From Paracoccaceae bacterium (GTDB lineage Bacteria; Pseudomonadota; Alphaproteobacteria; Rhodobacterales; Rhodobacteraceae): a stretch of DNA of 64,000 nucleotides. This document shows, piece by piece, positions 8,659 through 18,214 of this stretch. The stretch is from the NCBI GenBank assembly GCA_027489355.1, contig JAIXZY010000035.1, forward strand, positions 1 through 64,000, written 5' to 3'. Under the pieces are notes generated by a model. It was not told the origin of the DNA, did no database searches, and saw only the letters and a list, made by a program, of their open reading frames with translations. The translations under genes and the position numbers were made by a program. Position 1 is the stretch's first letter. Every line of letters starts with the position of its first letter.

Positions 8659-9021
8659 TCAGGCCAGAGCGGCCTTGGCCTGGCCGGCGATGGCGTTGAA
8701 CGCCTCGGGCTCGTGCACGGCGAGGTCGGCGAGGACCTTGCGGTCAACCTCGATCCCGGCCTTGGTCAGGCCGTTGATCAGGCGCGAATAGGTCATCTCG
8801 GCGTCGAACAGACGGACGGCGGCGTTGATCCGCTGGATCCACAGCGCGCGGAACTGGCGCTTGCGGACCTTGCGGTCGCGGGTCGCGTACTGGTTGGCCT
8901 TGTCGACGGCCTGGGTCGCGGTGCGGAAGTTGGTGGAGCGGGCGGCGTAGTAGCCCGAAGCCGCCTTGATCACCTTGCGGTGACGGGCGTGCGTGACCTT
9001 GCCGGATTTGACGCGGGACAT
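8659..9021 (-). CDS. rplT: 50S ribosomal protein L20
   Basis: A 120-aa basic protein that binds 23S rRNA early in large-subunit assembly. [36 protein letters not shown] and [16 protein letters not shown] are diagnostic. It follows rpmI by 12 bp in the usual rpmI-rplT order; infC is not in the window. Confidence 0.98.
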   Translation of the reverse strand: MSRVKSGKVTHARHRKVIKAASGYYAARSTNFRTATQAVDKANQYATRDRKVRKRQFRALWIQRINAAVRLFDAEMTYSRLINGLTKAGIEVDRKVLADLAVHEPEAFNAIAGQAKAALA

Positions 9022-9033
9022 CTGATGCTCTCC

Positions 9034-9234
9034 TTACCGGTCGTAGGGCATGTATTTCTTGACGATCTTCGCGTCGCTGTCGCTGAGGATCATGGCCCCC
9101 GAGGCGTCGCGGACGAATTTCGGCGTGCGCTTGATCATGCCGTGGCGCTTGCCGGCGGGACCGGCCTTCACCCGACCGGAGGCCGTGAAGCTGAAGCGCT
9201 TCTTCGCCGCCGACTTGGTCTTCATCTTGGGCAT
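9034..9234 (-). CDS. rpmI: 50S ribosomal protein L35
   Basis: A 66-aa very basic protein. I start it at the ATG at 9234 ([14 protein letters not shown]), which fits the family; the track extends eight residues upstream. The motif [19 protein letters not shown] and the ending KKYMPYDR are typical. It forms an operon with rplT. Confidence 0.97.
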   Translation of the reverse strand: MPKMKTKSAAKKRFSFTASGRVKAGPAGKRHGMIKRTPKFVRDASGAMILSDSDAKIVKKYMPYDR

Positions 9235-9341
9235 TTCCATCTCCGTGGTTGCAGGCACGACTCGGCATGCCTCTTCGGCCGGCCGTGCAGGTAAGAAGCC
9301 GTCCCTATAGGGGGGCGGCCGGAAAGGTGCAAGGGGGAACC

Positions 9342-9572
9342 TCAGCGGAAGAAGCGGGTGGCGACCTCGACCATGATGCCGGGGACCTGGTTGAAGGCAT
9401 AGCCCCCTGGCTTGATCACCAGCGCCGAGACGATGAGGCCCAGCGCCGCGATGGCCATGATCGCCCCGATCCGCGGGGCCCGGCTTTCCACCCAGGCCGC
9501 AAGCAGCGAGGGAACGGACAGGACCAGAAGCAAGATCCCGAGCGTGAGCATCAGATCGGTGTCGCTGTCCAT
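9342..9572 (-). CDS. Small inner-membrane protein of unknown function
   Basis: A 76-aa protein with two predicted transmembrane segments ([22 protein letters not shown] and [19 protein letters not shown]). I start it at the ATG at 9572 (MDSDTD), because the longer track version runs into the pyk 3' end. It lies 34 bp downstream of pyk on the same strand and is probably cotranscribed. No function can be assigned. Confidence 0.72.
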   Translation of the reverse strand: MDSDTDLMLTLGILLLVLSVPSLLAAWVESRAPRIGAIMAIAALGLIVSALVIKPGGYAFNQVPGIMVEVATRFFR

Positions 9573-9606
9573 GACCCCTCGCGCACAGTGATCCGTGCGG
9601 TGGAGT

Positions 9607-11052
9607 TTACTCTGGGTCAACCCTCGAGATCAATCGTTCGTCGCAGGGCGCGACGCGCAGGATGTTCGTCGTGCCCTTCACGTTGAACGGAACGCCGGCG
9701 GTGACGACGATCTGGTCTTCCTCGGTCGCGAACCCGTCCGAGCGGGCCGCGCCCACGGCAGCCAGCACCGCGCCCTTGAAGCGTTCCTGCGGCGGCGTGA
9801 TCATGCAATGCGCCCCCCAGGTCAGCGCCATCCGGCGCGCGGTGGACATCAGCGGCGTCAGCGCGATGATCGGGACATGCGGACGTTCCCGCGCAACGAG
9901 CGCGGCGGTGTTGCCGGTCTGGCTGAAGCAGCAGATTGCCTTGACGTTCGTCGCCTCGGCGATCTCGCGTGCGGCGGCGACGATGCCGTCGGCCACCGAT
10001 TCGCGGCGGACGACGCGGCTCGCTTCGATCACCGAGCGGTAGGTCGGGTCCTTCTCGACGCTCATCGCCACGTTGTTCATCGTCAAGACCGCCTCGACCG
10101 GGTATTTTCCTGCCGCCGATTCCGCCGAGAGCATGACAGCATCCGCGCCTTCGTAGATCGCGGTGGCGACGTCCGAGACCTCGGCCCGGGTGGGCACGGG
10201 CGATTCGATCATCGATTCCAGCATCTGGGTGGCGACGATCACCGGCTTCGCCGCAGCGCGGGCGCCCCGGACGAGACGTTTCTGGATCGGGGGGACCGAG
10301 GTGACGGGCAGCTCTACGCCAAGGTCGCCGCGCGCGACCATGATCCCGTCCGAGACCTGGAGGATCGCGTCATAGGCCTTTACGGCGGCCGGTTTCTCGA
10401 TCTTCGACATGATCGCGGCGCGGCCCTTGGCAAGGGAGCGGGCCTCGATCACGTCCTCGGGCCGCTGCACGAAGGAGAGCGCCAGCCAGTCGACGCCGAG
10501 TTCGCAGGCGAATTCCAGGTCGCCGCGGTCCTTTTCCGACAGGGCGGCCACGGGCAGCACCACGTCGGGGACGTTCACGCCCTTGCGGTTGGAGATCGTG
10601 CCGCCCACCGTCACGGTACAGTCGGCAAAGTCCTTGCCGCAGGCGTTGACGTGCAGGCGGATCTTGCCGTCGTTCACCAGAAGCGAGGTTCCGGGTTCAA
10701 GCGCGGCGAAGATTTCGGGGTGCGGCAGGTTCACGCGGGTCACGTCGCCGGGAGTGGTCGACAGGTCCATGCGGAAGGCGGCGCCCTCGACAAGTTCTTC
10801 TGCGCCGTTGGCGAAGACGCCGACGCGGAGTTTCGGGCCCTGCAGGTCGGCCAGGATGCCGATCGGGCGGCCGAGGTCCTTTTCGACCCGGCGGATGATC
10901 GCGTGGCGCTTGGCGATGTCCTCGTGGACGCCGTGGCTCATGTTCAGGCGGAACACGTCGGCGCCGGCCTCGAACAGGGCGCGGATCATTTCGTAGGTCG
11001 ACGAAGCGGGGCCAAGCGTGGCCACAATCTTCACGTTGCGGTGGCGGCGCAT
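9607..11052 (-). CDS. pyk: Pyruvate kinase
   Basis: A 481-aa glycolytic enzyme converting phosphoenolpyruvate and ADP to pyruvate and ATP. AGADVFRLNMSHG near the N-terminus, the catalytic MSKIEKP and IMVARGDLGVELP are diagnostic. The start at 11052 is chosen because AGGAGG lies 6 nt upstream of it, whereas the same sequence abuts the alternative ATG at 11058 with no spacing. The 784-aa track ORF is an antisense extension across the next gene. The small membrane protein downstream is probably in the same transcript. Confidence 0.97.
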   Translation of the reverse strand: MRRHRNVKIVATLGPASSTYEMIRALFEAGADVFRLNMSHGVHEDIAKRHAIIRRVEKDLGRPIGILADLQGPKLRVGVFANGAEELVEGAAFRMDLSTTPGDVTRVNLPHPEIFAALEPGTSLLVNDGKIRLHVNACGKDFADCTVTVGGTISNRKGVNVPDVVLPVAALSEKDRGDLEFACELGVDWLALSFVQRPEDVIEARSLAKGRAAIMSKIEKPAAVKAYDAILQVSDGIMVARGDLGVELPVTSVPPIQKRLVRGARAAAKPVIVATQMLESMIESPVPTRAEVSDVATAIYEGADAVMLSAESAAGKYPVEAVLTMNNVAMSVEKDPTYRSVIEASRVVRRESVADGIVAAAREIAEATNVKAICCFSQTGNTAALVARERPHVPIIALTPLMSTARRMALTWGAHCMITPPQERFKGAVLAAVGAARSDGFATEEDQIVVTAGVPFNVKGTTNILRVAPCDERLISRVDPE

Positions 11053-11220
11053 CGCCATCCTCCTGCTGATAAATTCCGGTTCATGTGGGCCGAGGGCCTT
11101 ATGGCGCAATCCGCCGCCTCCCGCAACGGGCCGATTGGACTGTGGCGCGGGGACCGTGGCCGGGTGGCATCCCGGGAGAAAGGCTTTTAAGGATAGTGGC
11201 GTCTTGGGAAGGAGCGGCCG

Positions 11221-11949
11221 GTGGCGTTCAGGATCGAGGGAGAGGACCGCAAGGGCCGGTGGCTGGTGACCTGCGACCATGCGTCGAACCGGGTGCCGGA
11301 TTGGGTGAACGGGGGCGACCTGGGCATCCCGGCCGAGGACATGGCGCGGCACATCGCCTGGGACGTGGGCGCGGCGGGGGTGGCCTGCGAGCTTGGCCGC
11401 CTTCTCGACAGCCCGGTGATCCTGTCCGACTTCAGCCGCCTGGTGATCGACCCGAACCGGGGCGAGGACGACCCCACTCTGGTGATGAAGCTTTATGACG
11501 GGACAATCATCCCGGCAAACCGGCATATCGGGCCGGAGGGGGTGGAGGAGCGGCTGGACCGGCTGTATCGTCCCTATCATTCGGCTTACGCGCGACTGGC
11601 GGCGCTGCGGCCGGACCGGGTGATCGTGGCGATCCATTCCTTCACGCCCTGCCTGCGGGGGCGGGCTTTGCGACCGTGGCATGTGGGGGTGCTCTACAGC
11701 CATCTGGATGAGCGGTTCTCCATTCCGCTGATCGCGCGGCTTCACGCCGAGACGGACCTCTGCATCGGCGACAACGAGCCGTATTCGGGCCACCTGCCGG
11801 GCGATGCGATCGACCGGCATGCCTTGCGGCTGGGGCGGCACAACACACTTATAGAGGTACGGAACGACCTGATCGCCACGCCGGCCGAACAGGCGCATTG
11901 GGCGGGGCGGCTGGCGGTGATCCTGAGCGAAGTGCTGGAGGGCCTGTAA
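11221..11949 (+). CDS. N-formylglutamate amidohydrolase family protein
   Basis: A 242-aa zinc amidohydrolase-like protein (N-formylglutamate amidohydrolase/HutG2 family). It starts with GTG at 11221, preceded by GGAAGGAG. Typical blocks are WLVTCDHASNRVPDW, HIAWDVGAAGVA, RLVIDPNRGEDD, IHSFTPCL and GDNEPYSG. The classical role is the last step of histidine degradation, but no hut genes are near, so the substrate may differ. Its TAA overlaps the following ATG by one base (TAATG), implying coupled translation with the DUF1244 gene. Confidence 0.88.
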   Translation: MAFRIEGEDRKGRWLVTCDHASNRVPDWVNGGDLGIPAEDMARHIAWDVGAAGVACELGRLLDSPVILSDFSRLVIDPNRGEDDPTLVMKLYDGTIIPANRHIGPEGVEERLDRLYRPYHSAYARLAALRPDRVIVAIHSFTPCLRGRALRPWHVGVLYSHLDERFSIPLIARLHAETDLCIGDNEPYSGHLPGDAIDRHALRLGRHNTLIEVRNDLIATPAEQAHWAGRLAVILSEVLEGL

Positions 11950-12263
11950 TGGACGACGCAATGCGGACCGAACTGGAGGCGGCGGCCTTCCGTGCGCTGG
12001 TGCATCACCTGATGGTCAAGCGCCCGGATGTGCAGAACATCGACCTGATGAACCTGGGCGGCTTCTGCCGGAACTGCCTGAGCCGCTGGTATCAGGAAGC
12101 TGCCGCCGGGCGCGGGATCGAGATGACCAAGGACGAGGCGCGCGAGGTGGTCTACGGGATGCCCTATGCCGAGTGGGTCGCGCAGAACCAGACCGAGGCG
12201 GATGCCGCAAAGAAGGCGGCCTTCGACAAGGCCTTCGCGGAAAACGTCGGGCCGAAGGGCTGA
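11949..12263 (+). CDS. DUF1244 domain protein
   Basis: A 104-aa protein starting at the ATG at 11949, coupled by a one-base overlap to the previous gene. The segment LMNLGGFCRNCLSRWYQEAA, with a CxxC, and the downstream EAREVVYGMPYAEW are the DUF1244 signature, common in proteobacteria. The CxxC and the overall fold suggest metal binding or a structural role, but no biochemical function is known to me. A strong palindrome follows the stop codon. Confidence 0.85.
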   Translation: MDDAMRTELEAAAFRALVHHLMVKRPDVQNIDLMNLGGFCRNCLSRWYQEAAAGRGIEMTKDEAREVVYGMPYAEWVAQNQTEADAAKKAAFDKAFAENVGPKG

Positions 12264-12268
12264 CCCCC

Positions 12269-12295
12269 GTAGGGTGGGCGAATCGCCCACCCTAC
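12269..12295. repeat. GTAGGGTGGGCG inverted repeat, copy 1
   Basis: Perfect 12-bp arms GTAGGGTGGGCG/CGCCCACCCTAC around a 3-nt centre (AAT), starting 6 nt after the DUF1244 stop. The same element occurs at 21357 and 27332, each time downstream of a plus-strand gene. It would form a very stable hairpin and may act as a terminator or REP-like mobile palindrome. Confidence 0.7.
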
Positions 12296-12423
12296 CCACC
12301 CGGCGGAAAAGCCACAGGGCGGGTTCCAAGCCTCTCACCGTGCAGGGTTTTTTGTGGACCTCACGCGCGCGACTGGCTATCGTGCGGCAAAACGGGGCAA
12401 TCAGACCCCGACTTGAGGCAGCA

Positions 12424-13602
12424 ATGGCGTTTCCAGAGCGGTTTTCGAACCTGCCGGATTATGCGTTTCCGCGTCTGCGGAAACTTCTTGACGCGCACGC
12501 CCCCGGCGGCGCGCCCATTGCCATGACCATCGGCGAGCCGCGCCATGCGATGCCGGACTTCGTGGGGCCGATCCTGGCCGCCAATCTGTCGGGCTTTGGC
12601 GTCTACCCGCCGAACGACGGCACGCCCGAGCTGCTGGCGGCCATCTCCGCCTGGATCGCGCGGCGGTACGGCGTGACGGTGGGCGAGGACCGGCTGATGG
12701 TCCTGAACGGCACCCGCGAGGGGCTGTTCAACGCCTGCATCGCGCTGTGCCCCGAGACGAAGAACGGCCAGCGGCCCGTGGTGCTGATGCCGAACCCGTT
12801 CTACCAGGTCTATGCCGTGGCGGCGCTGACCGTGGGGGCGGAGCCCGTCTATGTCCCCGCCACCGCTGCGACCGGCTTCCTGCCCGACTTTGGCAGCCTG
12901 CCCAGGGACGTACTGGACCGGGTGGCGCTGGCCTATATCTGCTCGCCCTCGAACCCCCAGGGCGCGGTGGCCTCGAAGGAGTATCTGGCGGACCTGCTGG
13001 CCTTGGCCGATCGCCACGATTTCCGCGTGCTGGCCGACGAATGCTATTCGGAAATCTGGCGCGAGGCGCCTCCCCCCGGCCTGCTTCAGGTCGCGGCGCA
13101 GCAGGGCGCGGACCCGGAGCGGGTGGTGGTGTTCCATTCGCTGTCCAAGCGGTCCAACCTGCCGGGCTTGCGGTCCGGGTTTGTCGCCGCCGGGCCGCAG
13201 TGCATGGCGCGCATCCGGCAGTTGCGCGCCTTCGCCGGGGCGCCCCTGCCCCTGCCGCTGCAGCGCGTGGCCGAGGCGGCTTGGGCGGACGAGGCGCATG
13301 TCGACGCCTCGCGCGCGCTCTACCAGCAGAAGTTCCGGGATGCGGACGCGATCTTCGCGGGGCTGCAGGGCTATCAGGCACCGGGCGGCGGGTTCTTCCT
13401 TTGGCTGCCCGTCGAGGACGGCGAAGAGGCGGCATTGAGACTGTGGCGCGAGACGGGGGTGCGGGTTCTGCCCGGCGGCTACCTGTCGCGCGACGCCGGG
13501 GGCCAGAACCCCGGCAGGGGCTATATCCGCGTGGCGCTGGTCGCGCCGCGAGAAGAAACGCAGCGCGGGCTGACGATGCTCCGCGACTGCATCTATGGGT
13601 GA
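12424..13602 (+). CDS. Class I/II PLP-dependent aminotransferase (DapC-like)
   Basis: A 392-aa fold-type I aminotransferase starting at the ATG at 12424 ([18 protein letters not shown]). PLP-site features include [40 protein letters not shown] and the lysine motif [16 protein letters not shown]. The family includes succinyldiaminopimelate aminotransferase (DapC), which would fit lysine and wall synthesis, but the substrate cannot be proven from motifs. It overlaps or abuts ftsK (7 bp gap to the chosen start) and is probably cotranscribed with it. Confidence 0.85.
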   Translation: MAFPERFSNLPDYAFPRLRKLLDAHAPGGAPIAMTIGEPRHAMPDFVGPILAANLSGFGVYPPNDGTPELLAAISAWIARRYGVTVGEDRLMVLNGTREGLFNACIALCPETKNGQRPVVLMPNPFYQVYAVAALTVGAEPVYVPATAATGFLPDFGSLPRDVLDRVALAYICSPSNPQGAVASKEYLADLLALADRHDFRVLADECYSEIWREAPPPGLLQVAAQQGADPERVVVFHSLSKRSNLPGLRSGFVAAGPQCMARIRQLRAFAGAPLPLPLQRVAEAAWADEAHVDASRALYQQKFRDADAIFAGLQGYQAPGGGFFLWLPVEDGEEAALRLWRETGVRVLPGGYLSRDAGGQNPGRGYIRVALVAPREETQRGLTMLRDCIYG

Positions 13603-13609
13603 GGGACGA

Positions 13610-16603
13610 ATGGCTTCCTATCAGGCACGGCAGCGCGATCCGCTTCTGGACCAGGGCACGCAGGCAATGCTGGAACGCCGGGGGCGCGAGCTTCTGGGGC
13701 TGGTTCTGGTACTGGTGGGCTTCGGGTTCACGCTGATGCTGTGGAGCTATTCTCCCGAGGATCCGGGCTGGATGGTCGCCACGGAAGAGCCGGCGCAGAA
13801 CATCTTCGGGCGGTTCGGGGCCGCCGTCGCCTCGACGCTGATCATCCTGATCGGCAAGGGGGCCTGGACGATCCCGATGATCTTCGCGGCCTGGGGCGTG
13901 CGCTTCATGGTGCATCGTGGCGGCGAGCGGGCCGTCGGGCGCGTGGTCTTCGCGGTGATCGCGGTGGCCTTCGCCGCCGTCCACTGCGCGACGCTGGTGC
14001 CGGGAAGCGACTGGACGCATACCTTCGGGCTGGGCGGGCTGTTCGGCGACACAGTCACCGGCTCGCTTCTGGGGGTGATCCCCGGCAGCGCGGGGTTCGG
14101 GCTGAAGTTCCTGTCGCTGCTGACCTTCGCGGGTCTGATCGCGATGATGCTGTTCGTGACCGGCTTTGATGTCGAAGAGCTGAAGGCGATCCAGCGATTC
14201 CTCCTCCTGGGGTCGATCCTGGGCTATTCGGCGCTGCGGCAGGCGGTCGGGACCGGCGCGCGCGGTGCGCTGACCGGGGCCGCGGCCCTGCAGGACCGGG
14301 CGCGGGCGCGGCAGGCGGCGAATGCCTCCCACGCCGGGCGCTATGAGGAACCCGCCGTGCTGGGTCGAGACGTCCCTGTCCTGCGCCGGGGGACGCCGCC
14401 GGTCACGGCCGGGATGGCGCCCGAGCCGCTGCGGGCACATCAGGGTCGGGTCATGCCGGCCTCGCTGCGGTCCGAACCGCGCTATGCGCCAGAGCCGGAA
14501 CCGGCGCCTGCCCCGGTGAAGGAGAAGCTGGGCCTGCTGGAGCGTCTTCGCCGCAAGCACCAGCCCGAGCCGGAGCCCGAGCTGATCGAGATGGAGCCGA
14601 GCTGGGACCCGTCGATGCCGACCGAGGACCGGATCAAGGCGCGGATTTCCGACGTGATCCGTACCCGCGTCATGCGGACGCCGGACTTCCCGGTGGCCCC
14701 GCCGCCGCTGCCGCCTGCCGCCCGCGTGGAACCTCCGGTGATGCGGCCGAAGGGGCCGACCCCGCTGGTCGCTGACACGCGCCCCCTGCCCCGCTCGGTC
14801 CCGCCGGTGACTGCCCCTCCGGTGACGGCACCGCAACGCAGCTGGGAGCCCGAGGTCGAGGCAGAGGAAGACGAGGATCAGGTCGCGTTCGCGGCGAATG
14901 CCGGGTGGGAGGATCAGGACGACCTTGCCGACTATCCGCTGGACGAGCTGGAGGACGAGCTGCCCCCAGCGCGGCCCATGGGCTATGCGCCGGACCGCAA
15001 GGCCGTGGTGCAGCATGCGGTGAAGAAGCCCGCGCCTTCGCGGCAGGCGATGGCGGAAAGCCAGCCCGGCCTGCGCTTCGACGATGCGGCCGAGGCCTAT
15101 GAGCTGCCGCCGCTGTCGCTGCTGTCGGCACCGGTCACCATCGCGCGGAACCAGTTGTCCGACGAGGCGCTGGAGGAAAACGCGCGGATGCTGGAGTCGG
15201 TGCTGGACGACTATGGCGTGAAGGGCGAGATCACCGCGGTCCGTCCCGGGCCGGTGGTCACGATGTATGAGCTTGAGCCCGCGCCGGGTCTGAAGGCCAG
15301 CCGTGTGATCGGTCTGGCGGACGACATCGCGCGCAGCATGTCGGCGCTGTCGGCGCGTGTCTCTACCGTGCCGGGCCGCAGCGTGATCGGCATCGAACTG
15401 CCGAACGCCCACCGCGAGAAGGTGGTGCTGCGCGAGATCCTGTCGGCGCGCGACTTTGGCGACAGCCAGATGCGGCTGCCCTTGGCGCTTGGCAAGGACA
15501 TCGGCGGCGAGCCGGTGGTGGCGAACCTGGCGAAGATGCCCCACCTGCTGATCGCGGGGACCACGGGGTCGGGCAAGTCGGTCGCGATCAACACGATGAT
15601 CCTGAGCCTCCTCTACAAGCTGACGCCCGACGAATGCCGGCTGATCATGATCGACCCGAAGATGCTGGAACTGTCGGTCTATGACGGCATCCCGCACCTT
15701 CTGTCCCCCGTCGTCACCGACCCGAAGAAGGCGGTCGTCGCCCTGAAATGGGTCGTGGGCGAGATGGAGGAGCGGTATCGCAAGATGTCCAAGATGGGCG
15801 TGCGCAACATCGAGGGCTACAACGGCCGCGTGCGCGAGGCGCTGTCCAAGGGCGAGATGTTCAAGCGCACGATTCAGACCGGCTTCGACGAGGAAACCGG
15901 CGATCCGGTCTTCGAGACGGAAGAATTCGCGCCGCAGCCCTTCCCCTATATCGTCGTCATCGTCGACGAGATGGCCGACCTGATGATGGTCGCCGGGAAA
16001 GAGATCGAAGCCTGCATCCAGCGGCTTGCCCAGATGGCGCGGGCCTCGGGCATCCACCTGATCATGGCGACGCAGCGGCCGTCGGTGGACGTGATCACCG
16101 GCACGATCAAGGCGAACTTCCCGACGCGGATTTCCTTCCAGGTCACGTCGAAGATCGACAGCCGAACGATCCTGGGCGAGCAGGGGGCCGAGCAGCTTCT
16201 GGGCGCGGGCGACATGCTTTACATGGGCAACGGTGCGAAGATCACCCGTATCCACGGGCCGTTCGTCAGCGACGAGGAAGTGGAAGAGATCGTCAACCAC
16301 CTGAAGTCCTTCGGGCCGCCGGTCTACATGTCGGGTGTCGTCGAAGGGCCGGAGGACGAAGTCGCCTCGGACATTGACATGGTGCTGGGCCTGGGTGGCG
16401 GCGAAGGTTCGGACGATGCGCTCTACGATCAGGCTGTGGCGATCGTGGCGCGGGACCGGAAGTGCTCGACCTCGTACATCCAGCGAAAGCTTGGCATCGG
16501 TTACAACAAAGCCGCCCGGCTGGTTGAACAGATGGAAGAGGAAGGCGTGGTCACCCGCGCCAACCATGTCGGCAAGCGCGAGATCCTGGTCGAGGAACGC
16601 TAG
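13610..16603 (+). CDS. ftsK: DNA translocase FtsK (4-TM, SpoIIIE family)
   Basis: A 997-aa septal DNA pump for chromosome dimer resolution and terminus segregation. I chose the ATG at 13610 ([10 protein letters not shown]), 7 nt after GAGG; the track start at 13595 lies inside the upstream gene. Residues about 25-190 contain four membrane segments. An acidic/proline linker (about 210-480) follows. The motor domain has Walker [14 protein letters not shown] near residue 648 and Walker [12 protein letters not shown] near 780. The C-terminal gamma winged helix ([24 protein letters not shown]) recognises KOPS-type sequences. Confidence 0.96.
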   Translation: MASYQARQRDPLLDQGTQAMLERRGRELLGLVLVLVGFGFTLMLWSYSPEDPGWMVATEEPAQNIFGRFGAAVASTLIILIGKGAWTIPMIFAAWGVRFMVHRGGERAVGRVVFAVIAVAFAAVHCATLVPGSDWTHTFGLGGLFGDTVTGSLLGVIPGSAGFGLKFLSLLTFAGLIAMMLFVTGFDVEELKAIQRFLLLGSILGYSALRQAVGTGARGALTGAAALQDRARARQAANASHAGRYEEPAVLGRDVPVLRRGTPPVTAGMAPEPLRAHQGRVMPASLRSEPRYAPEPEPAPAPVKEKLGLLERLRRKHQPEPEPELIEMEPSWDPSMPTEDRIKARISDVIRTRVMRTPDFPVAPPPLPPAARVEPPVMRPKGPTPLVADTRPLPRSVPPVTAPPVTAPQRSWEPEVEAEEDEDQVAFAANAGWEDQDDLADYPLDELEDELPPARPMGYAPDRKAVVQHAVKKPAPSRQAMAESQPGLRFDDAAEAYELPPLSLLSAPVTIARNQLSDEALEENARMLESVLDDYGVKGEITAVRPGPVVTMYELEPAPGLKASRVIGLADDIARSMSALSARVSTVPGRSVIGIELPNAHREKVVLREILSARDFGDSQMRLPLALGKDIGGEPVVANLAKMPHLLIAGTTGSGKSVAINTMILSLLYKLTPDECRLIMIDPKMLELSVYDGIPHLLSPVVTDPKKAVVALKWVVGEMEERYRKMSKMGVRNIEGYNGRVREALSKGEMFKRTIQTGFDEETGDPVFETEEFAPQPFPYIVVIVDEMADLMMVAGKEIEACIQRLAQMARASGIHLIMATQRPSVDVITGTIKANFPTRISFQVTSKIDSRTILGEQGAEQLLGAGDMLYMGNGAKITRIHGPFVSDEEVEEIVNHLKSFGPPVYMSGVVEGPEDEVASDIDMVLGLGGGEGSDDALYDQAVAIVARDRKCSTSYIQRKLGIGYNKAARLVEQMEEEGVVTRANHVGKREILVEER

Positions 16604-16629
16604 GCCGCGCCTGCGTTAACCATTGCATG

Positions 16630-16659
16630 AGGCCCCGTCGGAGAAAACCGGCGGGGCCT
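16630..16659 (+). terminator. Intrinsic terminator after ftsK
   Basis: A 12-bp stem with one G-U pair (AGGCCCCGTCGG/CCGGCGGGGCCT) and an AGAAAA loop lies 27 nt after the ftsK stop codon and ends in a short T run. Confidence 0.7.
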
Positions 16660-16714
16660 TAAGCATTTGGGCATTTCCGACACAATCGCGCCTCAATCCA
16701 GCCTGAATCGTGCC

Positions 16715-16729
16715 ACAACCTAAGGTTGT
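16715..16729. promoter_or_regulatory. Perfect palindrome upstream of kinase gene
   Basis: ACAACCT-A-AGGTTGT is a perfect 15-bp inverted repeat about 90 bp upstream of the kinase start. Its size fits an operator for a dimeric regulator. No regulator is encoded next to it, so the binding protein is unknown. Confidence 0.35.
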
Positions 16730-16816
16730 AACTCGTGTCCGGTTTTCGCCACAGAATCGACATGCTGCTGTTGTGGGGGCCGGCGCTTGCTTCTGGGCTA
16801 GGGGGGCTTCTGGATC

Positions 16817-18211
16817 ATGGCATTCGACACGTCCGACACGCTGACCCGGCCTGAATGCTGTGACGAACTTCTGCCCGGCACCACGCTGTTTCACGGCCAG
16901 TACCGGATCACCCGATACATCAACTCGGGCGGGTTCGGGATCACCTATCTGGCCAAGGACAGCCTGGACCGCGACGTGGTGATCAAGGAGTGCTTTTCCA
17001 GCAGCTTCTGCCGACGGACGGAAACGCGGGTCCGCGCGCGGTCGCAAAGCACGCGCGACCACATGGCAAGGATCGTGAAGAGCTTCCTGAACGAAGCCCG
17101 CAGCCTGGCCGGGTTGCGGCATCCCAACATCGTCGGCGTGCATCAGGTGTTCGAGGACAACGACACCGCCTACATGGCGCTGGACTACATCCGCGGCTAC
17201 GACCTGCAGGAGATCGTGGACGAGAAGAAGGCGACCCTGACCGCCGAGCAGATCGTCGTGATGGCGGGCAAACTGGTGGCGGCGATCGGCTATATCCACG
17301 ACCGCGGGCTGCTGCATTGCGACATCTCGCCGGACAACATCTTTCTGAACGACGTGGGCGAGCCGATCCTGATCGACTTCGGCGCGGCGCGGCGCAGCGC
17401 GGCGGGCGAGGCGCAGAAGCATTCGGGGCTGAGCGTGGTGAAGGACGGTTACTCGCCGCATGAGCTGTACACGCCGGGCGGGAACTCGGGCCCCTGGAGC
17501 GACATCTACTCGCTGGCTGCGTCGCTGTATCATGCGATCACGGGGCGCGCGCCCGAGAATTGCCAGAACCGGCTGGCCGCGCTTGCGGAAAAGCGGCCGG
17601 ACCCCTGCCAGCCGCTGGCCGGGCGCATGCCGGGTTATCCGGCTGGATTTCTGGAGAGCATCGACAGGGCGATGGCGGTGGTGCCCGCGCGGCGGTTCCA
17701 GTCGGCTGCGGACTGGCAGAAGGCGCTGCCCCAGGCCGAGGCAAAGGACCGGAAGGTGGTGCTCCTCCGCCGTCTGGTCCCGGGGGGCGTGTCGGTGGAC
17801 CCGGTGGTCCGCCCGGCCACCCCCCAGCCCATTCGTCCGCGGCGCCCCTTCGGGCGCGGGAACGAGATCGACATCTCGGGTCTGCGCCGGGTCGGGGGGT
17901 TCCTCGGCGGCTGGCTGGTCGATGGCAGCACCGGCAGCGTGCTGGCGGCGGAAGGGGATGCCGGCGACCCGGCACATGCGGCGGCGATGGCGGCCTCGGT
18001 CGGGCTGGGGCGCGCGAACCTGCGCGTGCTGGAGGGGGTCGAGGACAAGGTGGACGACATCGTGGTCACGCTGGGCCAGCGGGTGCACCTGATCCGGCCC
18101 CTGGCCCAGGCGCCCGGCACTTTCCTGTGCGTCGCGATGGCGGCCGACACGGCAAACCCCGGCCTGGCGCGGGTGCAGCTGCGCCGGGTCGAGCAGTCGA
18201 TCCGGCTGTGA
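16817..18211 (+). CDS. Serine/threonine protein kinase with C-terminal roadblock/LC7-like domain
   Basis: A 464-aa protein. Residues about 28-300 form a eukaryotic-like kinase: glycine loop INSGGFGITYLA, ATP-binding lysine VVIKE, catalytic loop HCDISPDNIFLN (HCD in place of HRD; catalytic Asp kept), Mg loop DFGAA and the APE-equivalent region GYSPHELY. A Pro/Arg-rich linker follows. Residues about 365-462 (GGWLVDGSTGSVLAAEGD, NLRVLEGVEDKVDDIVVTLGQRVHLIRPL) have the strand-helix pattern of roadblock/LC7 domains, which dimerise and modulate small GTPases. No transmembrane segment is seen. Domain identification at the C-terminus is by pattern and less certain. Confidence 0.85.
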   Translation: MAFDTSDTLTRPECCDELLPGTTLFHGQYRITRYINSGGFGITYLAKDSLDRDVVIKECFSSSFCRRTETRVRARSQSTRDHMARIVKSFLNEARSLAGLRHPNIVGVHQVFEDNDTAYMALDYIRGYDLQEIVDEKKATLTAEQIVVMAGKLVAAIGYIHDRGLLHCDISPDNIFLNDVGEPILIDFGAARRSAAGEAQKHSGLSVVKDGYSPHELYTPGGNSGPWSDIYSLAASLYHAITGRAPENCQNRLAALAEKRPDPCQPLAGRMPGYPAGFLESIDRAMAVVPARRFQSAADWQKALPQAEAKDRKVVLLRRLVPGGVSVDPVVRPATPQPIRPRRPFGRGNEIDISGLRRVGGFLGGWLVDGSTGSVLAAEGDAGDPAHAAAMAASVGLGRANLRVLEGVEDKVDDIVVTLGQRVHLIRPLAQAPGTFLCVAMAADTANPGLARVQLRRVEQSIRL

Positions 18212-18214
18212 GGG

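Noticed and set aside
12728-16567. 1279-codon minus-strand ORF
   Set aside because: It lies opposite the 3' part of the aminotransferase and most of ftsK, is rich in His/Arg/Pro repeats and has no domain; it is a GC-rich shadow.
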